DNA from: Mycobacterium sp. 1245805.9
GTDB lineage: Bacteria > Actinomycetota > Actinomycetes > Mycobacteriales > Mycobacteriaceae
Assembly (NCBI RefSeq): GCF_001672915.1
Contig: NZ_LZKR01000027.1
Location: 1 to 39,219, forward strand
Reading direction: 5' to 3'
Length of the DNA stretch: 39,219 bases
Part shown: piece after piece, positions 24,523 to 32,578 of the stretch
How the letters are laid out: each line of letters opens with the position of its first letter
Position numbering within the stretch: position 1 is the stretch's first letter
Notes under the pieces: model-generated
Database searches by the model: none
What the model was told of the DNA's origin: nothing
Seen by the model: the letters and a program-made list of their open reading frames with translations, nothing else
Translations under genes and position numbers: made by a program

Positions 24523-25512
24523 TCAGCCTTTCTGGGATGTCTCGTAGAACTGCTTGGCCCACTTGCGGATCGCGGTGAACCCCTCGTACTCGTCGGGGGC
24601 CAGCGCGGGCGGGTCGGAGTAGCGCTGGTGCTGCCAGATCTCGATGTCCTGTTCGAACTGGCGGATCACTTCCCGCCCGAATTCGGCCGCCCTCGACTCG
24701 GCCCGTGCCGGATCCTTGCCCGGCGAGCGCCCGATGTAGACCATGAACCGGACGTCGGAGGTGGATTCGTCGACGGGGGTGACGGCGGAGATGGTGCGGT
24801 TGTCGACCATGCCCCAGCTCTTGGTCACCGCGACGCCCAAACCGCCGTTGATCGCCTCCACGCCGCTGTTGACGTCCTCGATCCGCTGCCCGTCGTCGCC
24901 CTCGAACGTGATGGTGAAGTCGACGAAGGACACCGCGTCGGCGAAGTCGTGGCGGGTGAACACCGGCACGATCGGCGTGTTGTGCACAAACTTGAAATGC
25001 GCGAAGTCCACGCCGTTTTCGAGCACGTACTGCGGGTGCAGCTCCAGGCCCGGGCGGTACAGCCGCTGCTGGGGGTAGTAGTCGTCGACGCCGCGGCCGT
25101 CGTCGAAGGAGGCGAACACGTCGGGCACGTCGAAGAAGGGTTCGCGGCGCTCGACGTCGTGCCAGATGTAGACGGACTGGTTGCGCTCCACCACGGGGTA
25201 GGTGTGGATCCGCCTGCCGCGGTTGGGTCGATCCTGATACGGGATGCAGACGTTGCGCCCCTGGGCGCTCCACTGCCAGCCGTGGAACGGACACTGCAGC
25301 ACCTCGCCGACGACCTTGCCGCCGTAGCCCAGGTGCGCGCCGAGGTGCTCGCAGTAGGCGTTCATCACGGTGAGGGCGCCGGACTCGGCGCGCCAGGCGA
25401 CCATCTCCTGGTCGAAGTACTTCATCTTGTGCACATCGCCGACGGCGATCTCGTCGGACCAGGCGACCTGGAACCATCCGGTCGGCTTCATCGACAGCGG
25501 CGGCTTAGCCAT
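24523..25512 (-). CDS. Rieske non-haem iron oxygenase (KshA-like)
   Basis: A 329-residue terminal oxygenase. The Rieske [2Fe-2S] ligands are C54-x-H56 and C74-x2-H77 (AYCEHLGAHLG and LQCPFHGW). The mononuclear iron site is in LENGVDFAHFKFVHNT, with the expected Asp and two His. The overall form is like 3-ketosteroid 9-alpha-hydroxylase oxygenases and other mycobacterial Rieske enzymes, but the substrate is not fixed by this. It needs a reductase; a ferredoxin-type reductase is encoded at 26710-27786. The ATG at 25512 has TACGAT seven bases upstream and no Shine-Dalgarno, which fits a leaderless mRNA. The gene diverges from a TetR regulator only 40 bp away. Confidence 0.9.
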   Translation of the reverse strand: MAKPPLSMKPTGWFQVAWSDEIAVGDVHKMKYFDQEMVAWRAESGALTVMNAYCEHLGAHLGYGGKVVGEVLQCPFHGWQWSAQGRNVCIPYQDRPNRGRRIHTYPVVERNQSVYIWHDVERREPFFDVPDVFASFDDGRGVDDYYPQQRLYRPGLELHPQYVLENGVDFAHFKFVHNTPIVPVFTRHDFADAVSFVDFTITFEGDDGQRIEDVNSGVEAINGGLGVAVTKSWGMVDNRTISAVTPVDESTSDVRFMVYIGRSPGKDPARAESRAAEFGREVIRQFEQDIEIWQHQRYSDPPALAPDEYEGFTAIRKWAKQFYETSQKG

Positions 25513-25533
25513 AGAATCATCGTACCCTCTATG
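25510..25533. promoter_or_regulatory. Inverted repeat CATAGA-N12-TCTATG, probable TetR operator
   Basis: Six-base arms at 25510-25515 and 25528-25533 are separated by 12 bases. The repeat covers the Rieske start codon and its -10 box and reaches toward the TetR promoter. A divergent TetR gene beside it is the classic arrangement for local repression and autoregulation. The assignment is inference. Confidence 0.5.
25519..25524 (-). promoter_or_regulatory. -10 box of the Rieske gene, leaderless
   Basis: TACGAT reads on the minus strand (25524-25519) and fits TANNNT. Six bases separate it from the ATG at 25512, so transcription would start on or next to the start codon. Confidence 0.45.
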
Positions 25534-25540
25534 AAAATGT

Positions 25541-25546
25541 TAGGCT
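25541..25546 (+). promoter_or_regulatory. -10 box of the tetR gene, leaderless
   Basis: TAGGCT fits TANNNT and ends six bases before the GTG at 25553, with no Shine-Dalgarno. This again predicts a leaderless mRNA. Confidence 0.45.
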
Positions 25547-25552
25547 AGACGG

Positions 25553-26194
25553 GTGACCGAAAGCCAGGTCGCCGCGCGGCGCCCCAACCGGCGGGGCAGC
25601 GCGACGCGCGAGAGCATGCTCGAGGCCGCGCTGAAGTCGCTGGCCTCGGGCGAGCCGGGGTCGGTGTCGGCCAACCGCATCGCCAAGGACATCGGCGCCA
25701 CCTGGGGCGCGGTGCAATACCAGTTCGGCGACACCGACGGCTTCTGGGCGGCCGTGCTGCACCGCACCGCCGAGCGGCGCGCCGCCACGTTCTCGACGCT
25801 GTCAGGGCCGGTACGCCCTGACGCCCCGCTGCGCGAGCGCGTCGGCGCCATCATCGACACCCTGTACCGCGGCCTGGCGTCGGCGGATTCCCGCGCGATC
25901 GAAAACCTGCGCGCCGCGCTCCCCCGCGACCCCCGCGAGCTCGAACGCCTCTACCCGCGCACGGCCGCCGAGCTGTTCTCCTGGGGCAAGAGCTGGCTCG
26001 AGACGTGCCAGAACGCCTTCGCCGGCCTGGATGTCGACCCGGACCGGGTGCGTGAAGTCGCCGCGCTCATTCCCGGCGCGATGCGCGGCCTGGTGTCGGA
26101 GCGGCAGCTCGGCTCGTACGCCGACCTGGACATGGCCCGACGGGGGCTCACCAACGCGCTGGCCGCCTATCTGGAGCGACGGCCCCAGCCCTGA
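25553..26194 (+). CDS. TetR-family transcriptional regulator
   Basis: A 213-residue TetR-type repressor. The N-terminal DNA-binding domain (about 14-62) shows SATRESMLEAALKSLASG, VSANRIAKDIGATWGAVQYQFGDTDGFWAAVLH, with the helix-turn-helix and the Y/F-x-F-G-D step common to this family. The C-terminal ligand domain is all helical. GTG start at 25553. It is divergent from the Rieske-dehydrogenase operon, with an inverted repeat between them, so it most likely controls that operon in response to its substrate or a CoA ester of it. The acetyltransferase gene follows after 16 bp. Confidence 0.88.
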   Translation: MTESQVAARRPNRRGSATRESMLEAALKSLASGEPGSVSANRIAKDIGATWGAVQYQFGDTDGFWAAVLHRTAERRAATFSTLSGPVRPDAPLRERVGAIIDTLYRGLASADSRAIENLRAALPRDPRELERLYPRTAAELFSWGKSWLETCQNAFAGLDVDPDRVREVAALIPGAMRGLVSERQLGSYADLDMARRGLTNALAAYLERRPQP

Positions 26195-26210
26195 CCCTTA
26201 GCCTTGACCT

Positions 26211-26723
26211 GTGGAGGCCCTCGACATCCGGATCCGGGAAGCCACGCCGGACGATTTCGCCGACGTCGCCGACATGCACTATCCGGTGTGGCGGCGCTCC
26301 TGGGCCGGAATACTGACGCCGCCGCTGCTCGACATCCTGGGTCCGCCGAAGCGCTGGGTCGCCGAGATCTATCCCCACACGCTCAACCGCGACGGCTGGC
26401 GGATGTGGGTCGCCGAATTCGGCGGCCGGACACTGGGCGTCGCCATCTTCGGGCCGGACCCCGACGAACGGGGCGCCGTCCAGATCGACGCGCTCTACAT
26501 CGCGGACGAAAGCCAGCGGCACGGCATCGGCGGCCGCCTGCTCGACGAAATACTGCGCGCGCACCCGTCCGGCGACGTGATCCTGTGGGCCGCGGTGCAG
26601 AACGACAAGGCGCGCCGCTTCTACGAGAAGAACAACTTTCGCGTCGACGGCCGCACCCTCGACTGGGAGCCGCTACCCGGCATCAAGGTGGCCCACGTGG
26701 GCTACCGGCTCACGCGTCGATGA
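26211..26723 (+). CDS. GNAT-family N-acetyltransferase
   Basis: A 170-residue GNAT. It starts IRIREATPDDFADVADMHYPVW, and has WVAEFGGRTLGVAIFGP, then IDALYIADESQRHGIGGRLLDEIL, which contains the acetyl-CoA pyrophosphate loop Q-R-x-G-I-G-G. VQNDKARRFYEKNNFRVDG gives the usual last strand and helix. GTG start at 26211, 16 bp after tetR. The 3' end overlaps the convergent reductase gene by 14 bp. M. tuberculosis has a GNAT (Rv2775) in about this place. Substrate unknown. Confidence 0.85.
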   Translation: MEALDIRIREATPDDFADVADMHYPVWRRSWAGILTPPLLDILGPPKRWVAEIYPHTLNRDGWRMWVAEFGGRTLGVAIFGPDPDERGAVQIDALYIADESQRHGIGGRLLDEILRAHPSGDVILWAAVQNDKARRFYEKNNFRVDGRTLDWEPLPGIKVAHVGYRLTRR

Positions 26724-27786
26724 CCAGCCGGTCGCCGCTGGCCCGCGACACGCAGACCACCATTTCGTCGTCGCCGACCGCGACGCGGCCGCGGTGATCG
26801 ACCTGCCCGCCAAGCACTTTGACCTTGCACGTCCCGCAGAAGCCCTGCTGGCACGAGTACGGCGTGGTCGGATCGAGATCACGCATGACGTCGAGCGCCG
26901 AACGGTTCGCCGGCACGCTGAGTACCTGTCCCGAGCGAGCCAGCTCCAGCTCGAACGGAACGCCGTCGACCACCGGCGGCGGGCTGAACCGCTCGTAATG
27001 CAAGGGCGCGTCGGCGAATTCGTTGCGCGCCACCCGCACCGCCTCCAGCATGGGCGTCGGTCCGCACACGTACACCGCGGTCGTCGGACCGGCGCCGGCG
27101 AGCAGGTCGTCGACACCCGCGAGGCGGCCGTGTTCGTCGTCGGCCCAGACCGTCAGCCGGTTCCCGGCCACTGAGGAGACCTCGTCCAGGAACGGCATGT
27201 ACTCGCGGCTGCTTCCGGCATAGACTGCGCGCCAATCGATTCCGCGCTGGGACGCCGCTTGCATCATCGGCAGGATGGGCGTCACCCCGATGCCGCCGAT
27301 GACGAACAGCACGTCGCGCTCGGCGGTGCCGAGGTAGAACGCGTTGCGCGGGCCCTCGAAGACTAACGTGTCCCCTACCCCGAAAGCCTCGTGTATCTCG
27401 ATGGAACCGCCTCCGCCGTCGGCGATCCGGCGCGCGGCGATGCGGTAGTCGGTGCGGCGCCCGGGCGGGCCGCACAGCGAGTACTGCCGGCGCCGGCCCG
27501 AGGGCAAGTGCACGTCGATGTGCCCGCCGGGTGTCCACGACGGGAGCAATCCGCCGTCCGGGTCGGCCAGCGTCAGCGCGACGACGTCGGGGGTGACGAG
27601 TTCGCGCTTGGTGATCACCGCGCGCAGGGCCCGCGGCACCGGCTTGACCCGCGACGGCTGCCACCGCGAGATCGCGGCGAATCCCCCGAACCACAGGCGC
27701 ACGCCCCACAGCATCGTGCCGAGGCGGTCGCGGTTGCGCCGGCCGTACAGGTCGACCGGCCTGCTTCCCCAAATGCTTTCCGGCAC
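26710..27786 (-). CDS. Ferredoxin-type oxidoreductase (PDR/VanB-like), Rv2776c-like
   Basis: A 358-residue three-domain reductase. The flavin domain has GGHIDVHLPSGRRRQYSLCGPPG with the R-x-Y-S flavin motif. The NAD(P)H domain has LFVIGGIGVTPILPMMQAA and VYVCGPTPMLEAV. The C-terminal plant-type [2Fe-2S] ferredoxin domain has CQQGFCGTCKVKVLGG and a later Cys in MVVCVSR, four ligands in all. Such proteins pass electrons from NADH to an oxygenase or desaturase. It ends an operon: PF10118 protein, EphD-like fusion, then this gene, 10 bp after the fusion. It might also serve the nearby Rieske oxygenase. The partner is inference. Confidence 0.9.
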   Translation of the reverse strand: MPESIWGSRPVDLYGRRNRDRLGTMLWGVRLWFGGFAAISRWQPSRVKPVPRALRAVITKRELVTPDVVALTLADPDGGLLPSWTPGGHIDVHLPSGRRRQYSLCGPPGRRTDYRIAARRIADGGGGSIEIHEAFGVGDTLVFEGPRNAFYLGTAERDVLFVIGGIGVTPILPMMQAASQRGIDWRAVYAGSSREYMPFLDEVSSVAGNRLTVWADDEHGRLAGVDDLLAGAGPTTAVYVCGPTPMLEAVRVARNEFADAPLHYERFSPPPVVDGVPFELELARSGQVLSVPANRSALDVMRDLDPTTPYSCQQGFCGTCKVKVLGGQVDHRGRVAVGDDEMVVCVSRASGDRLVIDA

Positions 27787-27796
27787 GGCGAAATCC

Positions 27797-29554
27797 CTAA
27801 CGCTGCCGGATGTCGAAGCGTGCGAACGCCCGCAGCGCCGAGGGGCTGATGCGCCGCAGCGCGTAGCCGATCCGCGATTCCGCGGCGATCGGCAGCACGG
27901 CGGGGCCGGTCTGGACGGCCCTGACGATCGCCTTGGCCACGGCCTCCGGTGTGTAGTTGCGGCGCCGGTACGCGTTGTCGGCCTTTTCCCGGGCGCGCTC
28001 CTGTTGTTCGGCGGTCATGCCGGCGTAGACGGTGCTCTTGGCGATGTTGGTGTTGACGAATCCCGGGCACGCGGCCGTGACGGAGATGCCCTCGTCGGCG
28101 AGGTCGGCCCGCAGCGATTCGCTGAACGCCAGCACCGCCGCCTTGGTGGTGCCGTAGGCGACCATGGATTTCGACGGGATGAACGCCGCCGCCGAGGCCA
28201 CGTTGATGATCGTGCCGCCCTCGCCACGATCGACCATCTGCTCCGCGAACGCCCGGCTGCCGCAGATGACGCCGCGGACGTTGACGCCCAGGATGTCGTT
28301 CCAGTTCGCCGAGCTCGTCTCCAGGAACCGGCCCGCCATCCCGATGCCGGCGTTGTTCACCAGGATGTCGACCACGCCGTGTTCGTTAAGCACTTGCGCG
28401 GCAAGGTTATTCATCGCGGACTCGTCGCTGACGTCGACCTGGTACACCGCGGCCTCGGCGCACGCCGCGCGCACGGCGTCCGCGCTGTCGTTGGCGGCGG
28501 CCTGGTCGCGATCGACGATCACCACCTTGCGGGCGCCGCGCCGGGCCAGCTCCACCGCGGTGGCCCGGCCGATGCCCGCGCCCGCGCCGGTGACCAGCGC
28601 GAGCTTGCCGGCGACCTCGCGCGGCCCGCCGCGCACCCCCGACTCGTTCACGCCGCTGACGGTTTGGTCGACCCACTCGGCGGTACGCCGCGCGATCACC
28701 TCGGGTCGCGACGTCACCACCCAGTGGCCGCCCTCGATCGGAATCACCCGGCCCGCATCGGGTATGGCGCCGGTGAAGCGTTGCACCGCGGGCGTCACGA
28801 AGATGTCCTTGCGCGGCACCAGGGTCTGGACGGCGACGGTGGTCTTCGGCAGCTCCGGGCCGGGCCGCAACATCGGCCCGGGCATGTTGGCGCGGTACAG
28901 GCCCAGCCCATTGACGTAGTCGGCGATGGACCGCGGCGGCCGCTCGTGCCGGCTGCGCGTGCTCGTCCGGCCGATGCGCTCAAGGGCCTCATGGACTTTC
29001 ACGCCGAGCCGGGAGCGGAACGCCAGCTCCGGCAGGCCGGGACACAGGAAGAAGGCGATGTACAGCGATCCCAGCAGCTGCCGGGCGACCTGGCCGACGG
29101 CCCGGGGCGTCCGCGCCGAGCGCAGGAACCGCCCCGCGTAGCGCAGGTGCGGGCCCGAAATCGACGTGAACGACGCGACTTTGCCCATCACCGAGTCGTC
29201 GGTGACGGCGGCCCAGGCCTGGATCGAGCCCCAGTCGTGGGCCAGCAGGTGCACCGGCCCGACGCCCAGGCTGTCGATCACCGCGCCGATGTCGGACACC
29301 AGCTGGGGGAAGGCGTAGCCGGATCGCTTTGCGGGGCGGGATGATTCGCCGGCGCCGCGGACGTCGTAGGCCACCACGTTGTAGCGGCCGGGGTAGGGCT
29401 CGTCGAGCTCGCGCGCCACGCCGTCCCAGAGGTGGTGGTTGTCGGGCCAGCCGTGAATCGCCAGGATGGTCGGGCGCGCCGCGTCGACCTCGGTGTAGCG
29501 GTGCACCGCCAGGGTGACGCCGTCGGAGGCGGTGACGTTCGAGGTCGCGGCCAT
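27797..29554 (-). CDS. Alpha/beta (epoxide) hydrolase-SDR fusion, EphD-like
   Basis: A 585-residue two-domain enzyme. The N-terminal half (about 1-300) is an epoxide-hydrolase-type alpha/beta hydrolase: AIHGWPDN oxyanion motif, nucleophile Asp107 in AHDWGS and His277 in EGGHWV. The C-terminal half (about 310-585) is an SDR: TGAGAGIGR at 322-330, NNAG at 400-403, Ser454, and Tyr467/Lys471 in YGTTK. The same fusion is seen in M. tuberculosis EphD (Rv2214c, 592 residues), linked to mycolate metabolism. This gene is at a different locus, so it is probably a paralogue. Three bases separate it from the upstream PF10118 gene. An epoxide or ester opened by one domain could be oxidised by the other; this is inference. 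Confidence 0.9.
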   Translation of the reverse strand: MAATSNVTASDGVTLAVHRYTEVDAARPTILAIHGWPDNHHLWDGVARELDEPYPGRYNVVAYDVRGAGESSRPAKRSGYAFPQLVSDIGAVIDSLGVGPVHLLAHDWGSIQAWAAVTDDSVMGKVASFTSISGPHLRYAGRFLRSARTPRAVGQVARQLLGSLYIAFFLCPGLPELAFRSRLGVKVHEALERIGRTSTRSRHERPPRSIADYVNGLGLYRANMPGPMLRPGPELPKTTVAVQTLVPRKDIFVTPAVQRFTGAIPDAGRVIPIEGGHWVVTSRPEVIARRTAEWVDQTVSGVNESGVRGGPREVAGKLALVTGAGAGIGRATAVELARRGARKVVIVDRDQAAANDSADAVRAACAEAAVYQVDVSDESAMNNLAAQVLNEHGVVDILVNNAGIGMAGRFLETSSANWNDILGVNVRGVICGSRAFAEQMVDRGEGGTIINVASAAAFIPSKSMVAYGTTKAAVLAFSESLRADLADEGISVTAACPGFVNTNIAKSTVYAGMTAEQQERAREKADNAYRRRNYTPEAVAKAIVRAVQTGPAVLPIAAESRIGYALRRISPSALRAFARFDIRQR

Positions 29555-29557
29555 GGG

Positions 29558-30466
29558 TCAGTGCGACGCCCGCGCGGCCGGCGAGAGCGCCAGGTAGTCG
29601 ACGGCCGCCTCCAGCCCGCCCAGCTGGGACGGGTGGAATCCCGGGCGGTAGTAGTCGGCGACCACCCGCACGAAGCGCAGCGGCCCGGGCACCAACCCGC
29701 GGCGCGCCGCGCGGAGGTACTCCCACCAGTGCGGCTTGGTTCCCGGCGGCAGGTGCGGGTCGACCGAGTACAGGAAGCGGACCCCGCGGACCCAGAACAA
29801 CAGCATCGCCGGCGTCACGACCAGTTGGGCGCGCACTCGGCGTAAATAGCCGGCGCGCAGGTGCTTCATGGTGTCGAAGGCGACGGCCTTGTGCTCGACT
29901 TCCTCGGCGCCGTGCCAGCGCAGCATGTCCAGCATCACCGGGTCGGTGCCGATGGCGTCGTGGGCGGGCGCGCCGAGCACCCACTCGCCCAGGATGGCGG
30001 TGTAGTGCTCGACCGCCGACACGATCGAAACCTGCTCCAAAAGCCAGCTGTGCCGGCGTCGTCGGCCCCACCCGGGCTTGGGGCCGAGCAGCTTCTCGAA
30101 CAGCCACCTGATCTGGTCGGTGTACGGGGTGAGGTCGACGCCCTGCGCGGCGAAGTGGGCGAGCACCTTCGAGTGGGCCTGTGAGTGCATGGCCTCCTGG
30201 CCGATGAATCCCTGCACGTCCAGGCGCAGCTGGTCGTCCTTGATCAGCGGCAGCGCCTGCTTGAACACGTCGACGAAGAACTCCTCGCCGGCGGGCAGCA
30301 GCAGGTGCAGGACGTTGAGGACGTGGGTGGCGAACGGCTCGCCGGGCACGTAGTGGAACGGCAACTGTGCCCAGTCGAACTCCACGTCGCGCGCCTCGAG
30401 GACCAGGCGTTCGTGGTCGAGCGAGGCGTCGTGCGGGCCGGCGGCCTGGTCGTCGACGGTGAACAT
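29558..30466 (-). CDS. PF10118-type metal-dependent hydrolase
   Basis: A 302-residue helical protein, family known as putative metal-dependent hydrolases related to diiron proteins. Likely metal ligands are in GEEFFVDVFKQ, FIGQEAMHSQAHSKV and LRWHGAEEVEHKAVAFD, an arrangement of Glu and His like di-iron carboxylate helices. A hydrophobic segment, LVVTPAMLLFWVRGVRFLYS, may associate with membrane. The ATG at 30466 has a TATACT box eight bases before it and no Shine-Dalgarno. It starts the operon with the EphD-like fusion and the reductase. If the protein really is a di-iron oxidase, the reductase would be its natural electron donor. Confidence 0.8.
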   Translation of the reverse strand: MFTVDDQAAGPHDASLDHERLVLEARDVEFDWAQLPFHYVPGEPFATHVLNVLHLLLPAGEEFFVDVFKQALPLIKDDQLRLDVQGFIGQEAMHSQAHSKVLAHFAAQGVDLTPYTDQIRWLFEKLLGPKPGWGRRRRHSWLLEQVSIVSAVEHYTAILGEWVLGAPAHDAIGTDPVMLDMLRWHGAEEVEHKAVAFDTMKHLRAGYLRRVRAQLVVTPAMLLFWVRGVRFLYSVDPHLPPGTKPHWWEYLRAARRGLVPGPLRFVRVVADYYRPGFHPSQLGGLEAAVDYLALSPAARASH

Positions 30467-30474
30467 CGCAGGCA

Positions 30475-30480
30475 AGTATA
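30475..30480 (-). promoter_or_regulatory. -10 box TATACT, probable leaderless start of the PF10118 operon
   Basis: TATACT on the minus strand ends eight bases before the ATG at 30466, so transcription would start at or just before it. The gap to the upstream flavin monooxygenase stop is only 53 bp. Confidence 0.4.
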
Positions 30481-30519
30481 GTGACGCGACCCAGCTATGC
30501 GAAACCGCCGGTACCGGGT

Positions 30520-31980
30520 TTATCCTGCCGCGACGCGCCGGCGCAGGTCGTACTGTGCGGGATCGGTGTGCGCCAGCATGGCGCGATGTTCGCCCGGCGT
30601 GAGGGGCCACACCTCGGGCACCCCGTCCTTGTTCAGGTACCAGCTGTTGCAGCCGGTGGTCCACACGGTGTCCGGCATCGCGGCCCGCAGCTGCGCGTTG
30701 TAGCGCTCGGTCGCCGAGGCCGTCGGCTCCACCGTGTCGAATTCGCCTCGGCGCCAACGCTCGATCCAGCCCAGGATGTGCTCGGCCTGGTGTTCGGCGA
30801 CGGAGGTGAGCGAGTGGTTCCCCACCGGGCTGTGCGGGCCCAGCATCATGAAGAAGTTCGGGAAGCCCGCCAGCGCGACGGTTTGGTAGGCCCGCGGGCC
30901 GTCGCGCCAGACGTCGTTGGCCGCGATGCCGTCGCGGCCGATCAGCTCCATCGGCCGGAAGAAAGCGTGTGTGTCGAATCCGGTGGCCAGCACGATGATG
31001 TCCGTCTCGTGCAGCGCACCGTCGTCGGTGACGATGCCCCGCCGCTCCACGTGGTCGATGCCGGCGGTGACCAGCTCGACGTCGTCGCGCTGCATGGCCC
31101 GGTAGAAGCCGTTCGACATCACGAGTCGTTTGCAGGCCGGCGTGTAGTCGGGCGTCAGGGCCCGGCGCAACCGCGGGTCACGCACCTCCCAGAGGCTGGC
31201 GCGGCACAGCGCAGCCATGATCCTTCGACGCAGGCCCGGTTTGGTCAGTCCCACCGAGAAGAAGTCGTACGCGAGGCTGTATCCCCAGTACGCGAGCCCG
31301 TCGAGCCACGGGATCTTGCGGCGGGTGATTGCGGTGAACCTGCTGTAGCGGGGATTGGCCAGCCGTAGCACCCATTGCGCGGTGCGCTGGAACATCAACA
31401 GCTTGCTCGCCACGCCGGCAAGGCCGCAGACGAGCTGGACGCCGGTGGATCCGTTGCCGATCACCGCGATTCGGCGGCCCCGCAAGTCGACGGAATGATC
31501 CCAGCGCGCCGAGTGGAAGACGGGGCCGTCGAAGTCGTCCAGACCCGCGATCGACGGCATCCGGGGATGGTGCAGCACGCCGGTGGCCGAGATCAGGAAA
31601 TCCACGCTCGATTCCTCGCCGGCGTCGGTGCGCAGCACCCAGCGGCCGTCGGTGAATCGGGCGTGGGTGATCTCGGTGCCGAACCGGATGCGGTCGCGGA
31701 GTCCGAACCGGTCGGCGATGCCACGGAAGTACTCCTGGATTTCGCTGCCCGGCGAGAAGAGATGCGACCAGTCCGGGTTGCGCGCGAACGAATACTGGTA
31801 GACGCGCGAGGGGATGTCGCAGACCAGACCGGGATAGGTGTTTTCCCGCCAGGTGCCACCCACCTCGTGGGCCTTCTCGTAGATGGTGATGTCGCGAATG
31901 CCGCTGCGCAGCAACGCGATTGCGACGCACAGGCCGGACATTCCGGCCCCCACGATCGCTACCGCGGGATCGCGCTTCAT
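30520..31980 (-). CDS. Flavin monooxygenase, Baeyer-Villiger type
   Basis: A 486-residue flavoprotein monooxygenase. The FAD loop is AIVGAGMSGLCVAIAL (about 8-23), followed by EKAHEVGGTWRENTYPGLVCD. The type I Baeyer-Villiger fingerprint F-x-G-x3-H-x3-W-D is complete: F150, G152, H156, W160, D161. A second Rossmann loop for NADPH is IAVIGNGSTGVQL. VLATGFDTHAF is the usual late motif. ATG at 31980, 15 bp downstream of the aldR stop on the same strand, so readthrough is possible. It probably inserts oxygen into a ketone or oxidises a heteroatom. Mycobacteria hold several such enzymes (EthA, MymA among them); I cannot say which this most resembles. Confidence 0.88.
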   Translation of the reverse strand: MKRDPAVAIVGAGMSGLCVAIALLRSGIRDITIYEKAHEVGGTWRENTYPGLVCDIPSRVYQYSFARNPDWSHLFSPGSEIQEYFRGIADRFGLRDRIRFGTEITHARFTDGRWVLRTDAGEESSVDFLISATGVLHHPRMPSIAGLDDFDGPVFHSARWDHSVDLRGRRIAVIGNGSTGVQLVCGLAGVASKLLMFQRTAQWVLRLANPRYSRFTAITRRKIPWLDGLAYWGYSLAYDFFSVGLTKPGLRRRIMAALCRASLWEVRDPRLRRALTPDYTPACKRLVMSNGFYRAMQRDDVELVTAGIDHVERRGIVTDDGALHETDIIVLATGFDTHAFFRPMELIGRDGIAANDVWRDGPRAYQTVALAGFPNFFMMLGPHSPVGNHSLTSVAEHQAEHILGWIERWRRGEFDTVEPTASATERYNAQLRAAMPDTVWTTGCNSWYLNKDGVPEVWPLTPGEHRAMLAHTDPAQYDLRRRVAAG

Positions 31981-31995
31981 CCGCCGATCATAAGG

Positions 31996-32511
31996 CTAAA
32001 TCGGTGCCGCACCACGAAGATGTTCGAAAATCAGCGACGTCTGGGTGCCCGCGACGTCGGCGTCGGCGTTGAGGTTTTCGACGACGAACGAGCGGAGGTC
32101 CTCGGTGTCGCGGGCGGCGACGTGCAGGATGAAATCGTCTGCGCCGGCGAGGAAATAGACGTCCATGACCTGGCGCCGGGTGCGGATCTGTTGGATGAAG
32201 CTGCGGATCTTGCCGCGCGCGTTGGAGTGCAGGGTGACCGAGATCATCGCCTGCAGCGGCAACCCGACGGCGACCGGATCCACGTCGGCGTAGAACCCGC
32301 GGATGACGCCGAGGTCCACCAGCCGCCGAACCCGGCCGTGACACGTCGACGGCGCGATCCCGACCGCCTCGGCGAGCGCGTTGTTGGTGATGCGCGCGTC
32401 GGCGTGCAGCAGGGTCAGGATCCTGCGGTCCACCGCGTCGAGGTCGGCGGGTCGAACATCCTTCGGCGGGTCGGCGGACCGGCCCTTCCGCTCGGGAGAT
32501 AGATCGGGCAC
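31996..32511 (-). CDS. aldR: AldR, Lrp/AsnC-family regulator of alanine dehydrogenase
   Basis: A 171-residue Lrp/AsnC regulator. The N-terminal helix-turn-helix (about 22-75) has LDAVDRRILTLLHADARITN and ALAEAVGIAPSTCHGRVRRL. The C-terminal ligand-binding RAM domain has AMISVTLHSNARGKIRSFIQ and VYFLAGADDFILHVAARD. It is divergent from ald across 67 bp, exactly as M. tuberculosis Rv2779c/AldR is from Rv2780/Ald, where it binds the intergenic region and responds to amino acids. ATG at 32511. A 16-base palindrome lies between the genes. Confidence 0.94.
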   Translation of the reverse strand: MPDLSPERKGRSADPPKDVRPADLDAVDRRILTLLHADARITNNALAEAVGIAPSTCHGRVRRLVDLGVIRGFYADVDPVAVGLPLQAMISVTLHSNARGKIRSFIQQIRTRRQVMDVYFLAGADDFILHVAARDTEDLRSFVVENLNADADVAGTQTSLIFEHLRGAAPI

Positions 32512-32534
32512 GACACGACTCTACAGAATTATCG

Positions 32535-32550
32535 TCAGCATGTTTGCTGA
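32535..32550. promoter_or_regulatory. Probable AldR operator TCAGCA-TGTT-TGCTGA
   Basis: Six-base perfect arms with a four-base centre, about midway between the aldR and ald starts. AldR proteins bind repeated sites in this gap in M. tuberculosis. The precise match to those sites could not be checked here. Confidence 0.55.
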
Positions 32551-32578
32551 GCATTCGAACTTTCTTCACACTTGACGC

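Noticed and set aside
27452..29344. A 630-codon plus-strand open frame
   Set aside because: Antisense to the EphD-like fusion and reductase genes, both with full catalytic motifs.
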